The translations under genes were made by a program, and so were the position numbers. The notes under the pieces are model-generated. The model saw nothing but the letters and a program-made list of their open reading frames with translations, did no database searches and was not told the DNA's origin. From assembly GCF_018143015.1 (NCBI RefSeq), contig NC_054758.1:10090501-10154500 (forward strand): a DNA stretch of 64,000 bases. Direction: 5' to 3'. The DNA is from Lytechinus variegatus. Lineage: Eukaryota > Echinodermata > Echinoidea > Temnopleuroida > Toxopneustidae. This document shows, one piece after another, positions 1-10,503 of the stretch; position 1 is the first letter of the stretch, and each line of letters begins with the position of its first letter.

Positions 1-213
1 CATAAAACGTTCACTATAATGAACTTATACAAGTAAATCAAACCAAAAATTTCAAACCCCATTCAAAGAGTAGCCTAATAATGGAAAACTGTTGCTCTGT
101 ATTTGTCCCAAGACATTTCTTTTAACCCGTCGGAGACTGTGGCAGCACATATAGTCTGTTGGAAAAACATGTCATAGCCAAATTATTCATTTTGTAACTC
201 TGCCCGCTTACAG

Positions 214-582
214 TTGACTATCGCATCCGGCTTCTTGGTGGACCATCCCCACTGGAGGGCAGGGTTGAAGTGAAGTCAGACGCCTCTGGCACTTGGGGGA
301 CAGTGTGCGACGACAACTGGGATTTGACAGACTCCAACGTAGTCTGCAGGATGCTCGGCTATGAGCGGGCGGAAAGCTACTCCTGCGGTCTGTATGAGAA
401 GACGTCCAAACGTAGACCTATCCTCCTTGACGAGGTCGAATGTGATGGGACAGAGACGAACATCGGACATTGCAGAGTTCATTATCGGCATGATTGCTCA
501 CATGACGAGGACGTCGAAGTGAAATGTGTCGACTGGACTACATCCGCGTCTTCAACCCAAAGTAACACAAAGAAAATAACAG
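214..582 (+). CDS. SRCR-domain exon of a membrane receptor (3' part of gene)
   Basis: This exon encodes one scavenger receptor cysteine-rich (SRCR) domain, an extracellular ligand-binding module common in large echinoderm immune-type receptor families. It shows the family hallmarks in order: GRVEV, WGTVCDDNW, VVCRMLGY, ILLDEVECDG, IGHC, HDC and a closing VEVKC. The six group-A cysteines are present, with one extra Cys in SYSC. A Ser/Thr-rich stalk follows. The exon starts after a TTACAG acceptor (ending at 213) in phase 1 and ends at a CAG|GTAAAG donor in phase 1. It joins in frame with three downstream exons (2572, 3676, 5961). Upstream exons, probably more SRCR repeats and the signal peptide, lie outside the window. 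The domain is very clear; the receptor role is inferred from architecture. Confidence 0.9.
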
Positions 583-674
583 GTAAAGGTACTTTCTCTT
601 ACCACTTTCAAAAGAATGGGCCCCACAACGGTACGGTTAAAAACAAAAGACAGAGTCTTGTCTTTCATCAGGTA

Positions 675-928
675 AGCGTTTCATGAAAAGACTTGTCGGA
701 CGTTTTATCCGACAGTTACCATAATAACAGTGCCTCTTGGCCAATGAAAATCAGGGAAAGATGTTAGATCTGACAACTTGTCGGACATAAATGTTGATAA
801 AACGCTCCTCTGGAAAACTTTTTTTGGTCCGATGAGTTGTGAGATAAAACGCCTTTCCTTGACTTTGATTAGCGGAATAGGGTTGTCGGATAAAACATCC
901 GAACGTCCTTTCATGAAAAATGCCCATA
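675..928 (+). mobile_element. Foldback MITE with GCGTTTCATGAAA ends
   Basis: The ends carry inverted GCGTTTCATGAAA-like sequence, with inner inverted TTGTCGGA / TCCGACA blocks. The same family occurs at 13413-13564 and 61330-61480. There is no coding capacity, and the copy lies in intron 1 of the SRCR gene. Confidence 0.6.
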
Positions 929-1577
929 GAATGGTGTAAGCCTCTTTTCGGTAATCCTTATATTCACCATAGACAGGATGACTGAGGATGCATGAAAGTC
1001 GCGGTGAAAGCACTGAGCTAGAAACACATATATCCCAAAGGCAGGATTCAAATGGAATATGTGTCGTTCACTTATCGTCTTTCATGCATTTTCGATTTCC
1101 CTATATTGTGAATGTGCTATGGATCAACGATAGAAAGGCTATTGCAGGATTTCTACACAAAAGACGGGGCCCTGACATTTGGTAACGGCCCTTGTTTTTT
1201 TACAGTGGCAACCTAATTTCAGGTAGCATTAATGTTAGACATACATTTCCTCCATTATTCTGTAATACGTACGCTTTGAAAAGGATTGTCAAAAAGCCAA
1301 TGTGCTGGTGAGGATGCGTCCGACCAACTGACTTCCCGGTTAGAACCAACATTACATAAAGATCTTTCACCTATCCTCTTTCAGAGTGTTTCTGTTTCTG
1401 TTTATCATAACTCCCGTAGGAACTCCACAGGACCGATTTTTTACAGGTAAACGCCAAGCTAAAATATAACCAATTACATATAGGCAACATTTATACGTCT
1501 AAGTTATTCAGTCATAGTGACTGACCTTATCGACGACAGATATTACTCTCGGGGATTTTCATCAAAATGAAGACATT

Positions 1578-1650
1578 GGCAGAGTGGGGATTCGAACTCA
1601 CAACCTGGCGATTATGAGTCCGATGCTCTAATCACTGGATCACACGACCC
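1578..1650 (-). repeat. tRNA-like sequence, probably a SINE head
   Basis: Read on the minus strand, 73 nt show an A-box-like segment, an anticodon loop reading CAT (Met-type), and a clear B box (GTTCGAATCCC). The acceptor stem pairs poorly (GGGTCGT against the 3' end CTCTGCC), so a functional tRNA is unlikely. It is more likely a tRNA-derived SINE or tRNA pseudogene in intron 1 of the SRCR gene. Confidence 0.5.
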
Positions 1651-2571
1651 CTTGTTGTTACATCGCTTCTTGGTCATGTGTTCCTTTCAAGCAAGGTCGA
1701 ATTGAATGATCTAGTAAGGAATAGCCAGTTGTTGCCAGAGAAGCCGTCAATGATTATTGTTATTTTGGGACCTTTCTTCATTGGCACTTCTTAGTAGTTT
1801 TAAACAGTAAATATATGTACGTTTCCATAACTAGGCCACTATTTTCACACATACGTAATGGCCTATTACGACAAATGACGTTGGATATTTCACAGCGACA
1901 TTGTTTTTGGCGTTTGACCCTTCTTAGGGGGGAATCCAACCTCGGTCGTAAAATGTGTGAGAGAGGAGAAAATAAGTTAAACAGAATTATAAAAGATTAG
2001 AAAAATCGAATAAGCAATGAAAAAAAAAATATGGCTGTTTTAATTGAAATCTCTAAGACTGCAAATTCCAAATTTGGCATCTGGTAAGTAAATTCTGACC
2101 AATGGTAGAGACAACTTTCACATAGACCTTGTACTCGATTAACAGGGACTGTGGTATTCTAAGTTACTGCTACCCGGGGGCAATGATATATAAGCAAGGT
2201 AGCATATTTTATTTTATGTCCTCTTGACAGAAAAACATAATTTTAAGTAATACTTCTGAATTAGAATTGTCGATGGGTATAGTGATTAACATTTATTTTT
2301 TTAAATTTTATTTGATTTTTTACAAATTTTCAAAATCATAACCTTTTTTTTTTTCTCCGACATGTCCGATGTCGTTCAAACTTTCATCTATTAGTCTGAT
2401 TTTCCCCCTTTTCCTCTAGAAAAGACATGTTATTTGGGTAGGATTCCCCTTAAACGCAAAATAACATGCTCCAGGACCTCCTCCCCCACCCAAAGCTTTG
2501 TTTTGGCTAGAACGTTATTCGCCACTAGAAGTGGTCAATATGACATTGATTATTGATATTGTAATATGCAG

Positions 2572-2655
2572 ATACTGGCGAGAATTTGGCAAGGAACAGT
2601 GAAGTCACGAGTAGTGCGATGCCGCCTTGGACCGTGCCAACAAAAAGAACATTCG
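2572..2655 (+). CDS. Stalk exon of the SRCR receptor
   Basis: A short 84-bp exon, 27 codons plus split ends, lies between an ATGCAG acceptor and a TTCG|GTAGGT donor. It begins and ends in phase 1, matching the phase-1 end of the SRCR exon and the phase-1 start of the membrane exon. It encodes a Ser/Thr/Pro-rich, cysteine-free linker (core residues SEVTSSAMPPW), as expected for a juxtamembrane stalk. It has no domain of its own; support comes from phase, splice sites and position. Confidence 0.65.
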
Positions 2656-3675
2656 GTAGGTATTTCTATTTTATGAGAATGATTGACATGTAATTATTAA
2701 AACAAACAACTTTTGAGAAACAGAAGTAGGCCCCTCACACAGAAGAACATGCCATCCTTTTTTGCAGCTATATTTCGGTAGAGAATGACGAAATACCTCG
2801 ACAAACCAAATCTTGTGGAATCCAGCAAAAGAGGCAACTATTTGAGTTATCTTATAACTGGAGTCTCTTATTTCTTCTACTTTTAAAAGAAAGACATACC
2901 ACTAATCCTATAGACTAGCGAAACTGTCCAGGTTGAATAAATGCAAAACAATGTATAATTATCTTGATTTTTGTCATTAATAGGGCGATTCCATACGTTT
3001 CGTATGGGACAGTTTGAGAACAATTTATAGTCCCTTACTTGAATGCTTGACCATTATTTTTTGTCAATGATAAAGTTAAAGCGGGTATAGTGATGTCAAA
3101 AATTGAAAACCGGGTGAATTACAGGTGAAAATGCTATGTGTCGTCTGGGACTGAGATATGTCCCGTACGACAACATTTTCACCCCTAAGTCATTAATCAT
3201 GTTAATGGAAAACGTATTTTTGTTGGTTGTCATTTTTTTACATCACTACTCAGTTGTCCTTTAACAAATTAAAGTTCCATGTTTGTTTGGACAGCAGGTT
3301 AAATAAAAAGTGTTGTGAGAATGGCCGATATTTTTGTATCTGTAAATCACCCAATATTGATCATTATATTTTCCCATATATCTTCATTTCTCTCCATACA
3401 ATTTGTTTATGAATTATTCATAAAAGCAAAATAACAATTTATACTTGTACACTCACTACATCAGTGGATAAACAGTGCAACCAAACGCAATTCTAATTTG
3501 GTAGCACTATTCTGATTAGTTCCTGGTCAGTATACCTAGAAGAATACGCATAGGATGATGACCTTAATAAGCCTTTTTATTTACCGATTAATCACTAGCT
3601 TCAGTGTTACGGTGCCCTGATTTGCGTTATGCTATCAGCAGATTTAATTATGTCAAACGTATTTTCACTTTTCAG
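2656..3675. other. SRCR-gene intron, no recognised element
   Basis: AT-rich intronic sequence. I see no coding segment, RNA gene or identifiable repeat. Confidence 0.5.
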
Positions 3676-3757
3676 CTTTAATCATTGCACAGGCGGTGTA
3701 CATTGTCGTTGCCCTGATTGTCATTGTCTTATTGACAATACGGATGCAGCACTATAG
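3676..3757 (+). CDS. Transmembrane exon of the SRCR receptor
   Basis: This 82-bp exon follows a pyrimidine-rich acceptor (CTTTTCAG) and ends TATAG|GTATTG. It encodes a single hydrophobic helix of about 20 residues (core YIVVALIVIVLLTI) followed by basic and polar RMQHYR, the classic stop-transfer pattern of a type I membrane protein. It begins in phase 1, continuing the stalk exon, and ends in phase 2, continuing into the tail exon. Confidence 0.8.
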
Positions 3758-4372
3758 GTATTGTATGGTGTCTTTTTCTATAATTCATTTTAATATTTTG
3801 GCCAGTAAACGGGGTAGAAAGAGAGGAGACTGAAGGTTTCTCTCAGAGCCAAATAGGACAGTTTAGCAATCACTTCTCAGATGCTTTACGTAACGCAGCT
3901 AATCTCTTGTCAAAAGCTTTTCATAACAAAGCAGACTTTGTCGAAAATCGGTGAATTAAATCCGCAGTGTCGTCCAGGACTCTTGGCAAACGACATGCTT
4001 GCAATTGTTTGTCCAGTCCGTGTTATAAGACGATGTGCTGGTCCGGTCCAAAAACTCTCGACAATGACTTTTAATTTGTCCATTGGGTTTGGGAGGCAAT
4101 CTCAATAGATTATTAACGTTGCAGAAAGCATCTGTGATGTAGATGCTAAAATACGCTATTGACAAAGAAAACAAAACGACGACAACAATTGCTGATGTCT
4201 CGATTTTATTTTGAAATAAATGTATGAATATAGGTTTGATCTTTAACCCTTTTAAAGATTCATTGTTTGTTAGTAGTTATAATTTTATAAAACAACTTCT
4301 TCTATACGAATACTAATTGTATAAATCAGTGATCATGAATGTAAATATTGAATTGTCGCAGTAGTACATTGC

Positions 4373-4700
4373 AAAATGTGTAATGCAACACCAGAAAAAT
4401 AAAACAACACCGGTCTGGAACACTTTTACACCAGACATGGCTGAAAAGTGTTGACAAACACCAGTTTAAAATCAACCCAGTTTTCTTTACCAGCCGGTGT
4501 TGTTTCAACACATATCTGGCTTAATTCAAACCAAAAGACAAGAGTTTTCAGGCCGTTTTTGGTTAGAATATTACACAGGAAATGTGGTGTTGACCGGTAA
4601 AGAGAGGTCCACACTAGACATTTTACTCTAGTGTTAAGTTTATGGTGATCACGTCATATAGGTGCTTATATAACACCATTTAACTCTTTGGTGTTATGTT
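4373..4700. repeat. Diverged ACACC/GGTGT foldback repeat
   Basis: The stretch contains many alternating ACACC and GGTGT motifs on both strands, with an AGAGGTCCACAC block like the AGAGGACCACAC block of the copies at 14953-15188 and 62880-63115. It is a degraded copy of that foldback family, inside the SRCR gene's third intron. Confidence 0.45.
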
Positions 4701-4830
4701 TAATCTGTATGTATATATATATGTAGTTTGAAATAAATGGATGAAGAGAATAATGTTCTCTTCATCCATTTCTTTCACACAATATTTACATAAACAGTTG
4801 CCAAAGCTGTTGTACATGTATAACTTCACA

Positions 4831-5202
4831 CATATATACATATATATATACATATGCATATATATATAATTGTAAAGAAATATATAATAATATATATATA
4901 TATATATATATATTGTAAAGAAATGGATGAAGAGAACAATGGTAGGCGTAGCTTAAATCAAGGTTCCCCAGAGCTATCTACCCTTTGGAAAAATTGGTGA
5001 TGCCGAAAAAATGTCTCTGCCGGGAATCGAACCCGGGCCCCCAGCTTTGAACGCCGGTGCCTTAACCACTAGACCACAGAGACGGGTTTGTTGTTAGGGC
5101 GAGCCAGATCCGATTGACCGTCAGATAGACAGATTTATAAAAAAGAGTTGCCAAAAGCTGTTGTACATGTAAAGCTTTACACACACACACACACACACAT
5201 AA

Positions 5203-5286
<84 letters not shown>

Positions 5287-5410
5287 GTAATATATATATG
5301 TGTGTGTGTGGGTGTGTATGTGTGTGTTTACAATGATTAAAACGATACAGAGAATAACCTACATCTACAACATCATAATAGATTCATACACACACACATA
5401 TACAGATATA

Positions 5411-5456
<46 letters not shown>

Positions 5457-5462
5457 TATATA
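4831..5462. repeat. Cluster of (TA)n and (CA)n microsatellites
   Basis: Long TA runs at about 4835-4912, 5205-5290 and 5410-5455 are separated by CA/TG stretches and the tRNA-like unit at 5012-5083. A GGATGAAGAGAA segment at about 4739 is repeated at about 4925, with an inverted copy between. Low-complexity intron DNA. Confidence 0.85.
5012..5083 (-). repeat. tRNA-like cloverleaf, anticodon reads UCA; likely SINE or tRNA relic
   Basis: The minus strand folds into a complete cloverleaf. The 7-bp acceptor stem (GTCTCTG/CAGAGAC) is perfect; the D-arm is GTCT/AGGC with loop AGTGGTTA; the anticodon stem is CCGGC/GCTGG with loop GTTCAAA; the T-arm is CCGGG/CCCGG with loop TTCGATT. With this folding the anticodon is UCA (UGA-reading). 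The body resembles tRNA-Glu (GTGGTTA, GGTTCGATTCCCGG). It lacks the long variable or acceptor features of tRNA-Sec. Its setting among microsatellites suggests a tRNA-derived repeat. Confidence 0.5.
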
Positions 5463-5960
5463 TACCTAAAAAATATATAGAGAGAGAGATAGAGGGGATG
5501 CATGTGTGGGTGATGGTGGTAGTGTGTGTGTGTGTATCTATTACGATGTTTCCGGTGGTTAACCTGTTTTTTCTATGATTTTGAGCATCAGTAATTAAAT
5601 CATACCTTTAAACTATGTTATTTATGAAAGAGCACAATCATCCACTTATAATTACCAAAAAGAAATATCGAAACATTAGCAAACCTACATGTAAATTCTT
5701 AGACTGTCTTGAAACAAAACATTTCGGGCCATAAAACCTCTTTGAATAATGATAGATCACGCATTACATAAAGTTTTTCGTAAGTTTCCATGGTGACGTA
5801 CGACCGGCACCAGAACACGTCATCAATCTGTGTAACGTACCAACACCTAGCTCTGTAAAACACCCTCATTGTTTTCGTCCATGCTCTCGTGGTCACGTGC
5901 ATTAATATTTTAGTGTTCTGTTTTTACAATTTTTACCGTTTTCCCCCCTTTTTATTACAG

Positions 5961-6018
5961 GCGAAGAGCAAGATCATCAAATATAACAGAGATTCCTTTA
6001 ACGGGAGATAGCAAATGA
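5961..6018 (+). CDS. Cytoplasmic-tail terminal exon of the SRCR receptor
   Basis: After a TATTACAG acceptor the exon completes an Arg codon in phase 2. It encodes a short tail of about 18 residues (RRARSSNITEIPLTGDSK) and stops at TGA 6016-6018. The tail is basic and Ser/Thr-containing, with no ITIM/ITAM tyrosine motif, so signalling would need a partner protein. A possible AATAAA poly(A) signal lies at 6583-6588; the intervening 3' UTR would then contain a G/C-run MITE (6090-6380). Splice phase agrees exactly with the membrane exon. Confidence 0.75.
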
Positions 6019-6089
6019 AAATTTTACTCATCGGGCGAGCTAGACCTTCCCAAACATTTCGATGGAACACTGGCGTACAGAGAGAGAGA

Positions 6090-6380
6090 GGGGCATAGGC
6101 GACGGAAGCGGGGGCGGGACAGGTCCCCTCTCAAAATTTGAGGTAGGGGGGGGGGGACGATCCCTCCTAAATATTTAGTTGATAACCTTTTTTTTGCTTG
6201 TCAATTTTGTTTCCTGCGTCCCCCTTTAATTCTGGTGGACACCTTTAAAATGTCTGTTGCCCCCCCCCCCCCTAAAATTTAGGTTGATGACCTTTTTTTT
6301 TCTTGTCAAATTGTTTTACATGTGTCCATCACAAAATTTCAGGAAGACCCCCTCTAATTTTTTGGCTTCCGCCGCCATTA
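6090..6380. mobile_element. Short hAT-like MITE with G/C-run ends
   Basis: The ends are inverted (GGCGACGGAAGC against GCTTCCGCCGCC). The interior repeats a segment of about 75 bp around TTTTTTTTGCTTGTCAA, shared with the elements at 13606-13945, 22644-22958 and 61522-61874. Long G and C runs lie near both ends. Non-coding. Confidence 0.55.
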
Positions 6381-7035
6381 GAGAGGGGAGATGGTGTGGT
6401 AGCCACATGGCCCCCAAAATTTCCATGACCAAGAAAAGAAGTAGAAAGGGGAAGTAAATGAAGGTAAAAGGGACAATCTGATATTACTTTCTGAATATTA
6501 CGTCAAAATCTATCGAAAAAATAACATTTCTTTAGTATCAAATAGGATTTTTTTTTCGCTTGCAGCTTTTCAAAATATTGGAAATAAATTATTACAGCCT
6601 TTGGATAAGAGTGAAAAATCCGATGTCAAAAAAAATCCTTTACAGTATGATCACGGATCGCAGAACGTTGTAAGGCCTCCAGCCCCGAGCCCCACTTATT
6701 TTCGATAAATGTGTAACCCCCCCTCCGTAAACTTAGCATCTCATTTTTACTTTTTTGACATGACCATTCCCCACTCTCTGGCTCAGTCCCCCCCCCCCCC
6801 CTCCTCACCATTTCAACACCGTTCATCGTGATAATGGTGATTCGTACAGCCTTAAAATTAACTTATAACCCGTCCTCGACTCGGTTTGTATAATGTTTAA
6901 GCTTATTACATTGATGATAATCGTTCACGTGCATAAGTAGTTGACTCCGCGACAGTTGCTTCGTCGATGATTATTGCTCCGATGGAAAATATGCACGTTA
7001 GTCCAAATATAACACATAACCTTCAACACTTAATA

Positions 7036-7480
7036 GACCAGTTCGTAGTTACTTCATGGACAATTTTGGTCAAATGACCTTTCATTTTTTCATCATGATA
7101 GGCAGATTTCAAAGCAAGATATTACTTAAGCTTGCCTTACATAGCTGGATGAAGAAATTGAATAGACCAGGTGACTAGAATAGCACATAAATGAACACTT
7201 AATGAAGGCATTTGTTGCACCCCTTCTTTGAATGCATATCTTAGCATGTTACACAATGTACTTTGCAAACTGTGAAATACCAGTCGTTCGTGGAAGTATT
7301 GTTGTTTTTGTGGATGTAAATGAAAACGACAATTCAAAAGAATATATAATAATCAAGACATCAAAGTTGGTGCTTATCTCATTAGATTTTAAAGCGCCAT
7401 GTCACTTTAGTGCAAATGACCTTCTTCTGATCATGCGTAAAATCTTTTGATCATGCGCAGAAAGGAACTACGAACTGGCT
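7036..7480. mobile_element. Foldback MITE with CCAGTTCGTAGTT ends
   Basis: CCAGTTCGTAGTTACTT at the left is matched by inverted GGAACTACGAACTGG at the right, and inner CAAATGACCTT segments are also shared. About 440 bp with no coding potential. Confidence 0.6.
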
Positions 7481-8104
7481 TTACCCCAATCCTTGACTTT
7501 ACATTGCTTTCAACCAACAACTCTATTACAATTCTAAACCTATGCCCTCTGAGAATTAAAACAGGAGCAAATGTCGTGTCACCGAGCAGTTGTATTTATT
7601 TTAAAAATACGAAATATTAACTTGAAAATCAAACAAAAGCACTTTTGAATACCGAGGAACTTGGGTGAAATATTAAGTATCTGCTGATTTAAATACGAAT
7701 GTCATAGTTGGAGACTTATTTCACTTTCCTTTCAGTTACTGGTATACACGTTTACATTTAGAATAAACTATACAAACGTAAGTAATTGTCAAATGATAGA
7801 GTAACAGAAATGTATAATCCATTGTTCTATCTACATGAAATACATGACAACTTTTTAATTAATGCAAATTGTTAGTAGGATTGAAGTTGTTAAATTAAGA
7901 AAACTATCATATTTTGTTGATTAATTGGTGCATATGATTTTTTATTGTATTTATTGTTGGGACTATAACATAAGAGGAGGAGAAACGAGACAATCTCCAG
8001 AAGGTCGTAAAATCCCAGCTGCGCCAAGTTGCTTTGTCCGATTCTTACTCTTCTGGAGACTGTAGTCAGCTATGCATGCAAAGATCCGTATAAAAATGGT
8101 ACCA

Positions 8105-9000
<896 letters not shown>

Positions 9001-9504
9001 GGGATGTATAGCTCTACCAGGACATTACAATAAATTATTCATTAAAATGTTCGTACTTCAGAAAAGAAAATTTCAAACCGATGAGACATTTTTCTGGCTC
9101 ACTTTGCTGATGAAATAAAGATGTACCTTGATTATGATTAAATTAAAGATTGCCTATAATATAATCATCTTCCAATCAGGGTAATTGCGTGCGTCAGACT
9201 CCATTATCGTGTTTATGAATAACTGACGTGTCAATGAAATTGATAGTTATAATGGCATAATAGGGAATGAGAGATATATAGAATTCAGTGCTTTAATCCA
9301 CGTTCGGTTGAGCAATAAAAAGGGCAAGGTGAATGAAATTGGTTGCCTGTTTTTCATTAACAGCCTCGTACTGTAGGAAGTTGCGCAGCACGACAATTAA
9401 CGTTTCAAAGAACATAGAGAATGTATTGTCGAATGCCCTTCATGATATTAATGAGAAACCAAGAAGTCTTTGTAAAAAATTGGTGGATCGAAACAACAGT
9501 TTCT

Positions 9505-10390
9505 TCCAGGAGTATGAACAAGCGACAAATTTTTTTGTCAGCTCTGAAAATTAGGACGAGCTGCAGCTCCGGTTCACCAAATTTTCGACAAAGCCCTCCC
9601 AGCTGTTCATGGTGATTTGTCTTGCATTTTCAATATAATTTGTTACGTTCTTGAATTCGTTCTTAAATACACCCTCAGGGAAGGCGATATGAAATTGTGA
9701 CCTCACATGTATAAGGTCTATTACAATTTAATTAAATGCAATTCAATTTATTTCCGCTTTCAATCTTTTTATATTTACAATGATAGTTCAATATACATAT
9801 TTACAAAATATAACATCTAAATGTATAACAATACAAACAAATTCATCAGGAGACGTAATGTATATGCATATCTTTACTTGTGTAGGTAATTAGAAAGGAA
9901 ATAATTTTATTTGGAAATAAACTGATAACTAAATTAGCGCTACAAACTATCTGTCGTACGTGAAAACAGCTACTAAAGATGCTTTTTTCTATTGTACCCC
10001 TTCTACTTTCAACAGCTGATTTTCTCAACATTAGTTCCATATCCCCAATATATGCACCCCCATACCACTTTACTTCCACCTCCCCATGCTCAAACCAGCC
10101 TACGCCCTTGTAACCTCGCGGCGCGCCCGGGTCCTGTCGTTGCATATAGGCTATGATAATTAAATTATCTATTTCCAGGAAAGTAAGCTAGTTAATCTCT
10201 TCCTGTCATGTCTTTACAATTGCAATAGATTTCAGATATCAATCACATTTGCTGTCACCAATGCAACGATCAAATTGATAATGAATCATGTGAAACATTG
10301 ATTAGCTTTGGAAGTCTACGTCTTTTGTTCGGTGAACGCATGCATAATTGTCCGGATAGTAAATATTGATCCCTACACTACAGTATACAC
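9505..10390. repeat. Dispersed repeat X, ~0.9 kb
   Basis: This stretch aligns by eye, in order, to 58955-59270 followed by 59715-60422. Shared landmarks are ACAAGCGACAAATTT, CCTCAGGGAAGGCGATATGA, CTTTACTTGTGTAGGTAATTA and CAACAGCTGATTTTCT. It lacks the roughly 135-bp CATGGTTTTGTAAAAGCACG segment present in the right-hand copies. No coding capacity was recognised. Confidence 0.6.
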
Positions 10391-10503
10391 TGTTAACAAA
10401 CCCTGATTTTACGGGAAAAAAGATTTTGCAGAAAGCAGTAACGGAATCATTCTGCAAATTCATAAAACAGGAATTTTTTCTGCAATTTAACAGGACAGGT
10501 CTG

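Noticed and set aside
1578-1650. Functional tRNA-Met gene
   Set aside because: The acceptor stem is poorly paired; it fits a SINE or tRNA pseudogene better.
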